Shown piece by piece: positions 14,640 through 20,712 of a stretch of DNA of 20,712 nt (its first letter is position 1; every line of letters starts with the position of its first letter). The position numbers and the translations under genes were made by a program. Below the pieces are notes generated by a model. That model was not told the origin of the DNA. It did no database searches and saw only the letters and a program-made list of their open reading frames with translations. Source of the DNA: Aliterella sp. RAGGC_92 (GTDB taxonomy: Bacteria > Cyanobacteriota > Cyanobacteriia > Cyanobacteriales > Chroococcidiopsidaceae); assembly GCA_030826005.1 (NCBI GenBank), contig JAPJOW010000055.1:1-20712 (forward strand), in the 5' to 3' direction.

Positions 14640-16490
14640 CTAATTTAACTGTTCGATTGTGCCTTTAACCCCTTGGCTAGTTAAATACTGCTGCATTTCC
14701 TCGGCTTTGGCGCGATCGCTAAAAGCTCCCACTTGCATCAACACTTTACCATTATTAAACGTTCTAAATGCCCCTGGCACAAGACTCCGCACTTGGTCTT
14801 GTTGGCTTTTACTATCGGCGGCTACTACTACTCGATAGCGCAAACCAAGGCTAGTTGCTTGAGTTGGCGGAATTGGCGGGCTACCATCACCAGGATTTGC
14901 ATTTTGCCGCACGGGAACTTTGGGTAATTTACGACTATTACCAATAGGAATATTGCCCCCAGGTACGGGTAAAAGTTCGGCTTCAACAATTTGGGCAGAT
15001 TGCAACACAGGTAAATTTAGATTTTTGTCTATTGTTGCGGGCGGGTTAATTTGCCCGGAGACAATTGGCGGCGGGGGAATATCAACTTGAGAAATACTAG
15101 CAGTATCGCTACCTTGAGAAGCATTTGCCACTACTTCAACGGTCGGCGGGTTAGAAGAATTTTCTGGCGGGGGGACGATAATTTCAATGCTTTCGGTGGA
15201 AACTTCCCGGCTATTAGGCGCGGTTGGTTGGGGTGATTGAGTTTTTCCTAAAGGCAGGGCGGGTAATTGCAACGGGGTAGTCTTAGGCGGTTGGGTGTTA
15301 CCTAAAGGCGGTGGGGGTAAGGGCGATGTGGTTATTTTTGGTGGTTGAATATTTGCGGCGGTAGTTGTTCTCGCAATTGTAGGTAGTGGTTTAACTGACG
15401 GCGGCGTGCTGACGCTGGGGACATTTTGAGCAATTTGAGCTTGATTTGGGTTTACCGTACCGCTAAGGTCTAATTTACCGCTAATGCGATCGCTTGCTAA
15501 TTGATTGCCAAAAGCTACTAATACCTGTTTTGAGGCACTGCTATTGATATCAAATCGTCCATTTTGGCGAAAAACATTTTTTCCAGGTTCGGCTTGCGTC
15601 CCCAAATCTGGTTGGCTAGTAGAGATTGCGACTAATCCATCTTCGGTATTATTTTCAATCACATTGCCGCGCAATACGGGACGGGCGTTAGCTTGAGTAA
15701 CTATACCAGAGCGATTTTGCACTATGCGATTATTGATGACAATTGGCGCTGCTTTTTGATTAATATTGATGCCAAATCCAGTTTTTTCAAAGACATTTTC
15801 CTGAATCTCCGGCGTTGATGTACCATAAATTGTCATCCCATTAGCGCCATTGAGATAAAAATAGTTACCGCGAATTTTGGGCGCGCTATTCCCGGTAATA
15901 GAGATACCGTCGTGTTTGCTGCCAGTAAAAGTATTGTCGCTAACGGTGGGACTACTCGATTCAATCCACAAGCCATAACCGCGCGGATTGTTGTTTGTAA
16001 TTGTTACTCCCGAAATAGTGGCATTATTTGCCCCCAAGATTGTAATATTTTGCCGCGCAAAAGTGCGGCTCATATAAGCACCGCCGCCATTAATGACAAT
16101 ATCTTTGCCTCGCGATTGGGAGTTACCAACAATAGATACCCCGCTTTTGAGAACTAAAGGAAACGTTTCGCCCGATTCGGCGCTATAAGTTCCACTAGCT
16201 AAAACAATTACACTATTTTCTCCAGCTACTTGCAATGCTTGGGCGATCGTTTTAAAAGGCGCAACTTCGCTACCATTACCACCAGTAGCATTCCCGGCAG
16301 GATTTACAAATAATTTATTTGCAGCAGTGGGTACTTGAGCAACTACGTCTGTATTCTTAGGCAGTTGTGCTGAGGCAATATCTGGAATGCACAACATCGT
16401 AATATTTGTCAAGCCGACTGCGAGAGTAATTAAATAATTACAGGTTTTTAATATCTTAAAAAGATAGCTGGGATGATGTAGGAAATTCAC
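14640..16490 (-). CDS. Secreted DUF1565 beta-helix protein with Pro-rich linker and SPOR domain
   Basis: About 616 residues. A signal peptide with hydrophobic core (YLITLAVGLTNITMLCI) ends near DIASA-Q. Next comes a DUF1565 segment (FVNPAGNATGG...PFKTIAQAL...VLASGTYS), then five or six right-handed parallel beta-helix repeats (for example SSPTVSDNTFTGSKHDGISI, SAPKIRGNYFYLNGANGMTI, STPEIQENVFEKTGFGINI). A Pro/Thr-rich linker of roughly 180 residues with PPPPLG- and LPPLG-like units follows, and a C-terminal SPOR-like domain (VLMQVGAFSDRAKAEEMQQYL). Beta-helices often bind or cleave polysaccharide; SPOR domains bind denuded peptidoglycan. The GTG at 16490 is chosen because GAGGAG lies 4 nt upstream; a TTG at 16502 is in frame but overlaps that RBS. 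The PNK-like gene starts 53 bp downstream on the same strand, so read-through is possible. Confidence 0.85.
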   Translation of the reverse strand: MNFLHHPSYLFKILKTCNYLITLAVGLTNITMLCIPDIASAQLPKNTDVVAQVPTAANKLFVNPAGNATGGNGSEVAPFKTIAQALQVAGENSVIVLASGTYSAESGETFPLVLKSGVSIVGNSQSRGKDIVINGGGAYMSRTFARQNITILGANNATISGVTITNNNPRGYGLWIESSSPTVSDNTFTGSKHDGISITGNSAPKIRGNYFYLNGANGMTIYGTSTPEIQENVFEKTGFGININQKAAPIVINNRIVQNRSGIVTQANARPVLRGNVIENNTEDGLVAISTSQPDLGTQAEPGKNVFRQNGRFDINSSASKQVLVAFGNQLASDRISGKLDLSGTVNPNQAQIAQNVPSVSTPPSVKPLPTIARTTTAANIQPPKITTSPLPPPPLGNTQPPKTTPLQLPALPLGKTQSPQPTAPNSREVSTESIEIIVPPPENSSNPPTVEVVANASQGSDTASISQVDIPPPPIVSGQINPPATIDKNLNLPVLQSAQIVEAELLPVPGGNIPIGNSRKLPKVPVRQNANPGDGSPPIPPTQATSLGLRYRVVVAADSKSQQDQVRSLVPGAFRTFNNGKVLMQVGAFSDRAKAEEMQQYLTSQGVKGTIEQLN

Positions 16491-16859
16491 GGCACTCCTC
16501 AAATCGATCGCTAAATTTACAATTGTGGCATTAGTCTAACGACAGCAATAAGAATCTGTTAGTTGCAAGTAGTTTGTTTGCGGTTATAACAAGCTTTTGA
16601 CGATCTTATATATTTGTTTTGGTTATACAGCCGAAGTCAGATAAAATCAATGGGGAAAAAAGTAGTTATTTATAGTTTCTAGCAGTCAGTTTTCTGACTA
16701 ATAGTGCAACCACTATAAAGGTGGGCAAAGCTTATATTAATAAATAATTATCCCTTGTCAAGTAGCTGTTACATTGCGAAAACAGTAACATTGGCTGATA
16801 GGATAAAAAGACTAATGCTAATGCTATTGATGGTCAACAGACAAAACCAAGGAGTACAA
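16491..16859. other. Divergent promoter region between the beta-helix gene and thiE
   Basis: About 370 bp, AT-rich. It holds the promoters of both divergent genes. Small hairpins are visible: AGTCAG-TTTT-CTGACT (16684-16699) and TGTTAC...GTAACA (16767-16772 with 16785-16790), the second in the likely thiE leader. I looked for a TPP riboswitch because thiamine genes often carry one, but the conserved CUGAGA and downstream boxes are not present. A reading frame continuing upstream of thiE from a TTG at 16755 has no RBS and is treated as leader. Confidence 0.5.
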
Positions 16860-17918
16860 GTGCAGGCAACGGTTTGTCGCATCTTGGATGCCAACTTAGA
16901 TCGCGCCCGCGAAGGGCTGAGAATTATTGAAGAATGGTGTCGCTTTGGTATTAATAGCGTCCAGTTGACGGATGAATGCAAGCAGTTACGTCAAGAATTG
17001 GCAAGCTGGCATACCCCCGAACTAAGAGCAGCGCGAGACACCCCAGGAGATCCGGGGACAGAATTAACTCATCCCCAAGAGCAACAGCGCGCGAGTATCG
17101 AACAATTATTGCAAGTAAATTTTTCGCGCGTCCAAGAAGCATTAAGAGTATTAGAAGAATACGGCAAACTGTATCATCCGACAATGGGCGGCGCATTTAA
17201 GCAAATTCGCTATCGAGTTTATACGCTTGAAAGTCAATTGCTGGGCTATCAGCGCCAGCAAATACTTGCAGAGGCGAAATTGTATTTTGTCACTTCCCCA
17301 AGCGATCGCTTATTTAATATTGTGGAAGCCGCCTTGCAAGGCGGATTAACCTTAGTACAGTACCGCGACAAAACTACCGACGATCGCACCCGTTTAGCCA
17401 CCGCCGAAAAACTCTGTCAACTTTGCCATCAATACGGGGCATTATTTATCGTCAACGATCGCCTAGATATAGCAATGGCTGTAAACGCCGATGGCGTGCA
17501 TCTAGGACAGCAAGACACGCCGGTTAGCGTAGCAAGAGCATTACTAGGTTCGCAAAAAATCATTGGTAGTTCGACAACCAACCCCGAAGAAATGCAGCAA
17601 GCCATCGAGCAAGGCGCTGATTACATCGGAGTTGGGCCAGTCTACGAAACCCCCACCAAACCAGGAAAAGCCGCCGCCGGGTTAGATTACGTGCGCTACG
17701 CCGCGCAGTATGCAACAATTCCTTGGTTTGCGATCGGCGGAATTAGTGTAAATAACGTTAATGATGTAATTGGGGCAGGTGGAGAACGAGTAGCTGTAGT
17801 GCGGAGTTTGATTCAAGCCCAGCACCCAACCTTAATTGCTCAATACTTCCTAGCGCAACTAAATCGCCGTCCATCAGTGCGAAGTTTACCCCCAGACTAC
17901 TCAAACAATCATGCCTAA
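16860..17918 (+). CDS. thiE: Thiamine phosphate synthase with N-terminal ThiD2-like domain
   Basis: Joins HMP-pyrophosphate to the thiazole phosphate to form thiamine phosphate. The 352-residue protein has a TIM-barrel ThiE domain from about residue 140: LYFVTSPSD, QYRDK, FIVNDRLDIA, ADGVHLGQ, IIGSSTT, YIGVGPVYETPTK and FAIGGI. The N-terminal about 135 residues are helical and contain two related units, LDRAREGLRIIEEWCRFG and FSRVQEALRVLEEYGKL, as in the ThiD2 domain found fused to ThiE in cyanobacteria; ThiD2 is reported to be an HMP-phosphate kinase, so the protein may carry out two consecutive steps. The GTG at 16860 is preceded by AAGGAG (16849-16854) with a 5-nt gap. The 3' end overlaps thiS by 8 bp, so the two are translationally coupled. 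Confidence 0.92.
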   Translation: MQATVCRILDANLDRAREGLRIIEEWCRFGINSVQLTDECKQLRQELASWHTPELRAARDTPGDPGTELTHPQEQQRASIEQLLQVNFSRVQEALRVLEEYGKLYHPTMGGAFKQIRYRVYTLESQLLGYQRQQILAEAKLYFVTSPSDRLFNIVEAALQGGLTLVQYRDKTTDDRTRLATAEKLCQLCHQYGALFIVNDRLDIAMAVNADGVHLGQQDTPVSVARALLGSQKIIGSSTTNPEEMQQAIEQGADYIGVGPVYETPTKPGKAAAGLDYVRYAAQYATIPWFAIGGISVNNVNDVIGAGGERVAVVRSLIQAQHPTLIAQYFLAQLNRRPSVRSLPPDYSNNHA

Positions 17919-18123
17919 AGCGATCGCCCTAGAAGTAAACGGCGAACAAAAAACCTGCAACGAAGGTGCATTCTTACCAGAAGTGCTAGAAACCCTAGGA
18001 TTTAACCCGCGCCTAGTAGCCGTAGAGTACAACGGCGAAATCCTCCATCGGCAATATTGGACAGAGACAAAAATGCAAATGGGCGATCGCCTAGAAGTAG
18101 TCACAATTGTAGGCGGTGGCTAA
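17911..18123 (+). CDS. thiS: Sulfur carrier protein ThiS
   Basis: A 70-residue ubiquitin-like protein ending in Gly-Gly (VTIVGGG). The C-terminal glycine is adenylated and turned into a thiocarboxylate that supplies the sulfur of the thiazole ring. Typical ThiS segments are ALEVNGEQKTC (first strand pair), VAVEYNGEILHR and GDRLEVVTIVGGG. The ATG at 17911 lies inside the last codons of thiE. No thiG is visible in the window, so the thiazole synthase partner must be encoded elsewhere. Confidence 0.95.
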   Translation: MPKAIALEVNGEQKTCNEGAFLPEVLETLGFNPRLVAVEYNGEILHRQYWTETKMQMGDRLEVVTIVGGG

Positions 18124-18239
18124 AAGCCTATCTCCCCTTGTTCGGTTATCTCCCCCAGAAATCTGCTATTAAGGTAGATCCCCAAGAAGGATGAGAAACG
18201 ATAAATTAAAAAGGTAGCCTTAAGTTAAAGGTAAATAGG

Positions 18240-18267
18240 AGCAAAAATTAAACTAATAATTTTTGCT
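18240..18267 (+). terminator. Hairpin after thiS, possible terminator
   Basis: AGCAAAAATTA (18240-18250) and TAATTTTTGCT (18257-18267) form a perfect 11-bp stem with a 6-nt loop, 117 bp after thiS and 109 bp before the next start codon. The stem is mostly A/T and no T-run follows, so termination is only a possibility; it may instead be a leader hairpin of the DUF1517 gene. Confidence 0.4.
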
Positions 18268-18375
18268 ATCCGGCGCGGATGCGGACTGACGGAGAAGTTA
18301 TTTAGCACAACCGCTAAAATATATCTCCAGAATCTAGAGCTCCGCTACCGACAATTGTTTTTTAGGAAATCTGTT

Positions 18376-19374
18376 ATGCGTAACAAACTGCTTTCGGCAA
18401 TCAAACCACTTTTAAAACCTTTATTTGTCATCGGTTTAATTTTTACTTTAGCGTTGGGACACGCTGACGGAGCTTTAGCCGCGCGCGGTAGTGGCGGGCG
18501 AATTGGTGGAGGTTCTTTTAGAGCGCCTAGCCGTACTTATGCACCTCCCAGCCGTACCTATGCGCCCGGTGGTGGTTATGGATATCCCGGTGGCGGCTAT
18601 GGTTATGGCTACCCCGGCGGTGGATTTGGTTTTCCCTTTGTCTTTCCCTTCTTTGGAATTGGTGGAGGGTTTGGCGGTTTATTTACAATTTTAATTGCGC
18701 TGGCGATCGGCAATTTTCTATTGCAAAGCTTCCGACGTGCTAGTGGTGGCGAAGACGAAGCGCAGTACAGCAGCAACCCCAACGTGACAATTAATCGCTT
18801 GCAAGTGGGTATGTTGGCAAACGCCCGGCAATTGCAAGCCGAACTCGATCGCATCGCCGAAACTGCCGATACCAACTCCCCGGAAGGACGCGCCGAAGTA
18901 TTGCAAGAAACTTCTTTAGCATTGCTCCGTCACCCCGAATACTGGTCTTACGCGTCAGGAAATAGCCAAAAAGCGCTATTAGGTGCAGCCGAGTCTCAGT
19001 TTAATCGATTGGCGTTGGCAGAACGGAGCAAGTTTACAGAAGAAACTCTTTCTAATGTCAACAACCAACTAAAAGCAGCAAGTCCCAAAGGTGTTTTACC
19101 AGAAGCGGGTGGTGCGTTAGATAACCCCACTCGTTTGATTACAGAAGGCCCTGGAGAGTATATTGTTGTTACACTTCTAGCGGCTACTTTGGGAAATCTA
19201 GAAATGCCCCAAATCAATAGTGCAGAGGACTTGCGCCAAGCATTGCGAGTTTTAGGTGGTATATCTAGCGATCGCCTCCTAGCAATTGAAGTGCTTTGGA
19301 CACCTCAAGCCGAAGGCGATACTTTAACGGCTGATGACTTATTGGCTGAGTATTCCGACCTCAAGCTCGTATAA
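18376..19374 (+). CDS. DUF1517 membrane protein with Gly/Tyr-rich region
   Basis: A 332-residue protein. It has an N-terminal signal segment (LLKPLFVIGLIFTLALG, then GALA-ARG as a possible cleavage site), a Gly/Tyr/Pro-rich stretch (about residues 45-95), a membrane segment (GGLFTILIALAIGNFLLQSF) and a DUF1517 domain of about 200 residues (NVTINRLQVGMLANARQLQ, LALLRHPEYWSYASG, GEYIVVTLLAATLG, ALRVLGGISSDRLLAIEVLWTPQ, EYSDLKLV). DUF1517 proteins occur in cyanobacteria and plant chloroplasts; I know of no established biochemical function. I chose the ATG at 18376 because AGGA lies 8 nt upstream; an in-frame TTG at 18355 has no RBS. The gene ends at a strong terminator and stands alone. Confidence 0.88.
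   Translation: MRNKLLSAIKPLLKPLFVIGLIFTLALGHADGALAARGSGGRIGGGSFRAPSRTYAPPSRTYAPGGGYGYPGGGYGYGYPGGGFGFPFVFPFFGIGGGFGGLFTILIALAIGNFLLQSFRRASGGEDEAQYSSNPNVTINRLQVGMLANARQLQAELDRIAETADTNSPEGRAEVLQETSLALLRHPEYWSYASGNSQKALLGAAESQFNRLALAERSKFTEETLSNVNNQLKAASPKGVLPEAGGALDNPTRLITEGPGEYIVVTLLAATLGNLEMPQINSAEDLRQALRVLGGISSDRLLAIEVLWTPQAEGDTLTADDLLAEYSDLKLV
18526..18630 (+). repeat. In-gene tandem repeats (PSRTYAP and GGGYGYP units)
   Basis: Within the DUF1517 gene the protein repeats PSRTYAP twice, followed by GGGYGYP-like units (GGGYGYP, GGGYGYGYP, GGGFGFP). The DNA repeats are imperfect, with silent differences between copies, so the repetition is old or kept at the protein level. Confidence 0.75.
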
Positions 19375-19406
19375 GCTCAACCTTCTGAATAAAGCTTCGT
19401 TTCTCA

Positions 19407-19436
19407 GCCCCCGCTCTTTTAATTGAGAGCGGGGGC
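19407..19436 (+). terminator. Strong GC-rich terminator after the DUF1517 gene
   Basis: GCCCCCGCTCT (19407-19417) pairs perfectly with AGAGCGGGGGC (19426-19436) around an 8-nt loop, 32 bp after the stop. A T-containing tail follows (ATTAGTTTT). It also lies just past the end of the minus-strand toxin frame and may serve both directions. Confidence 0.8.
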
Positions 19437-19443
19437 ATTAGTT

Positions 19444-19596
19444 TTAAGCATTTTTTGTGTCGTCCACTCTTGAAGAAATAGAGCTAATTCCTTGCTGCAA
19501 CACTTTTAATTTATAACCGAAAGATCTGGGTTTATCGATCCCTAAATTTTCAATCAACTTGTCCAATACTATATTTAGCTCAAACAGAGTTTTCTC
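19444..19596 (-). other. Open frame continuing the toxin gene past its stop codon
   Basis: Directly after the toxin's TAA (19597-19599) the same frame stays open for 50 codons. It reads EKTLFELNIVLDKLIENLGI and then protein-like sequence down to VDDTKNA and a TAA at 19444-19446. The residues look like a natural amphipathic C-terminus following LLGQDIHKIL. This suggests that the toxin once ended here and that the TAA is a nonsense mutation (for example from CAA or GAA). Confidence 0.5.
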
Positions 19597-20241
19597 TTAA
19601 AGTATTTTGTGAATATCTTGCCCTAGCAAGTAGATGTTTGCATCAAGGAATTCAACTAATCCACTGGCAAGCTCATCGTGTAATTCAATATAAACTCGAT
19701 CGTCATCCTCATACTTTGATAAAATAAATTCAATGTCTTCTAAATCCTTATTAGTCCGCTCACCGCGATCGCCCCAAGCAAAAATTTTGAGGACTATCAA
19801 AGCTGGCGTATCAATTACTGGTATTTCTAACTCACCAATATTAATATTTTTGGCATGAAGGAGAGCTTCAGCAAAACCTAAAACGTTCATAGAATTGCCT
19901 GTTTTAAACCAAACTATTTTTCGATCGGGTTCGCCAATTTCTCCAAAAGGCACGATGTCAACCTCAATGCTGGTTTCAATATGTACAAATTTATGAGGGG
20001 TTTTTGTAAATTTAAACCGAGGAAAATCACCCTTAGTTAAATATTCACTAAGTTTTTGATAAGCTTCCCAACTATTTATAGATATTGCTACATCCCAATC
20101 TTTTGTTCCTCGTCCTTCTCCAAATTTACAATCGAATATTAGCATTCTAGCTCCTGCACCAACTACAATCATTGGTAACTTCAAGGCACTGACTATATCT
20201 ACTAGATCGGTCAAAACTTGTTTTTCTGTAGAACTAATCAT
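19597..20241 (-). CDS. AbiEii-like nucleotidyltransferase, probable type IV toxin (possibly truncated)
   Basis: A 214-residue MNT-fold nucleotidyltransferase resembling AbiEii/COG4849 proteins. Catalytic landmarks are VVGAGARML (26-34), the acidic pair in RGTKDWDV (Asp48, Asp50), a third Asp in EVDIVPF (Asp95), and the later KIFAWGDRGERTNKDLEDI (152-170) with the Lys/Asp pattern seen in AbiEii toxins. AbiE toxins transfer nucleotides to cellular targets, shown for some relatives to be tRNA, and arrest growth. The ATG overlaps the last codons of the upstream antitoxin gene by 8 bp, the usual antitoxin-then-toxin order. The frame continues for 50 codons beyond the stop, so the protein may lack a natural C-terminus of about 50 residues; the catalytic core is complete. 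The surrounding DNA is more AT-rich than the rest of the window. Confidence 0.75.
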   Translation of the reverse strand: MISSTEKQVLTDLVDIVSALKLPMIVVGAGARMLIFDCKFGEGRGTKDWDVAISINSWEAYQKLSEYLTKGDFPRFKFTKTPHKFVHIETSIEVDIVPFGEIGEPDRKIVWFKTGNSMNVLGFAEALLHAKNINIGELEIPVIDTPALIVLKIFAWGDRGERTNKDLEDIEFILSKYEDDDRVYIELHDELASGLVEFLDANIYLLGQDIHKIL

Positions 20242-20712
20242 TCTTTTGAGTTATTGGATGAATATATCGAGCGTAAATAATTTGAGCAGTTTCTTTTAAT
20301 CGACTATTACCAGTCCGAACTAATTCTGCATGAATTAGTAACGGATTAACAAAATTTTTTAATTTTCCAAATTCATTTCGCCGATCTTCGCCGCTCCCAA
20401 AACTTTGAAACAAAATAATATTTCCTTCAACATCAGGCTTTAGTTTTAGCTTGACTGCTAGGTGACGAGGATCGATGTTTTTATGTAAATGTAATGTTGC
20501 ACTAATAGGACGAAGATATTTAGTTAAGATTGAGGCAGCAAGTTCACCACCTATTAAATAGCCGTATTTATCTGCATACTCTTTAAGCTCATCTTCAACT
20601 TCTGAAAAGTTCCGTTTCCCAATAGGGCTAAATGTTCCAAGTAAAAATTTTGCCCGTAATTTTTCTGAATATCCTAACTCCCATCGCTCAAAAAGCTTGA
20701 CATAATCAACAA
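20234..20712 (-). CDS. AbiEi-family antitoxin, 5' part outside the window
   Basis: An open frame enters from the right edge (first full codon at 20710) and ends at a TAG at 20234-20236, giving the last 158 residues of the protein. It reads RWELGYSEKLRAKFLLGTF, then YGYLIGGELAASILTKYLRP and ATLHLHKN, and near the end ELVRTGNSRLKETAQIIYAR. This pattern (a GGE/AA-LL-YLRP core followed by VHPLLxYAELLxTGDxRxxETA-like text) is that of type IV AbiEi antitoxins of the AbiEi_2 kind, which act as regulators of the operon and neutralise the paired nucleotidyltransferase. The expected N-terminal part is beyond the edge. It overlaps the toxin start (ATGATTAG), so translation is coupled. Confidence 0.75.
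   Translation of the reverse strand, partial: VDYVKLFERWELGYSEKLRAKFLLGTFSPIGKRNFSEVEDELKEYADKYGYLIGGELAASILTKYLRPISATLHLHKNIDPRHLAVKLKLKPDVEGNIILFQSFGSGEDRRNEFGKLKNFVNPLLIHAELVRTGNSRLKETAQIIYARYIHPITQKND

Noticed and set aside
16491..16859. TPP riboswitch in front of thiE
   Set aside because: The conserved CUGAGA box and its partner segments could not be found; only small simple hairpins are present.
16755..16859. Longer ThiE starting at the TTG at 16755
   Set aside because: The extra 35 residues have no RBS and do not look like the family, while the GTG at 16860 has a perfect AAGGAG 5 nt upstream.
1..20712. tRNA, rRNA, CRISPR array or complete insertion sequence
   Set aside because: No tRNA-like T-arm patterns, rRNA segments, regularly spaced repeats or intact transposase frames were seen.

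Overview
The window comes from a cyanobacterial chromosome. The octamer GCGATCGC (HIP1) occurs well over twenty times, and several genes are cyanobacterial types: a fused thiamine phosphate synthase followed by thiS, a DUF1517 protein, and a DUF1565/SPOR beta-helix protein. The exact lineage cannot be read from the sequence. No rRNA, tRNA, CRISPR array or intact insertion sequence was seen.

Layout. (1) 1-6549, carbohydrate and cell-surface block: the 3' part of a degenerate M24-fold gene and galactokinase galK on +, converging on two fused genes on -: a GH1-like glycosidase joined to an RmlD-like reductase, and a glycosyltransferase joined to UDP-galactopyranose mutase. (2) 6550-8265, gene-poor and AT-rich: a small ChaB-domain gene with a strong terminator, a small gene broken by two frameshifts, and about 600 bp of probable debris. 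(3) 8266-13275, zinc island: a COG0523 (CobW-type) GTPase gene behind a Zur-like palindrome, then znuC-znuB on - and znuA plus a WD40 gene on +, diverging from a second Zur-like palindrome. (4) 13379-14586, a Thg1-like reverse (3'-5') polymerase gene next to a polynucleotide-kinase-like gene, a candidate RNA-repair pair. (5) 14640-16490, a secreted beta-helix/SPOR protein. (6) 16860-18123, thiE (with N-terminal ThiD2-like domain) overlapping thiS. (7) 18376-19374, a DUF1517 membrane protein with its terminator. (8) 19444-20712, an AbiE-type (type IV) toxin-antitoxin pair on -. The antitoxin gene runs off the right edge, and the toxin gene appears to be cut short by an in-frame stop.

How the genes fit together. 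In the zinc island, ZnuA captures zinc, ZnuB and ZnuC import it, and the COG0523 GTPase probably delivers metal inside the cell. Related palindromes sit in front of both transcription units, so Zur probably controls them together, and the WD40 gene is tied to this regulon by its 20-bp spacing from znuA. The two fused genes of block 1 suggest galactofuranose- and deoxysugar-containing surface glycans. The Thg1/PNK pair is the best candidate for a little-described system: the kinase could restore 5'-phosphates on damaged RNA, and the Thg1-like enzyme could rebuild 5' ends. All assignments come from reading motifs by eye; no database search was run.
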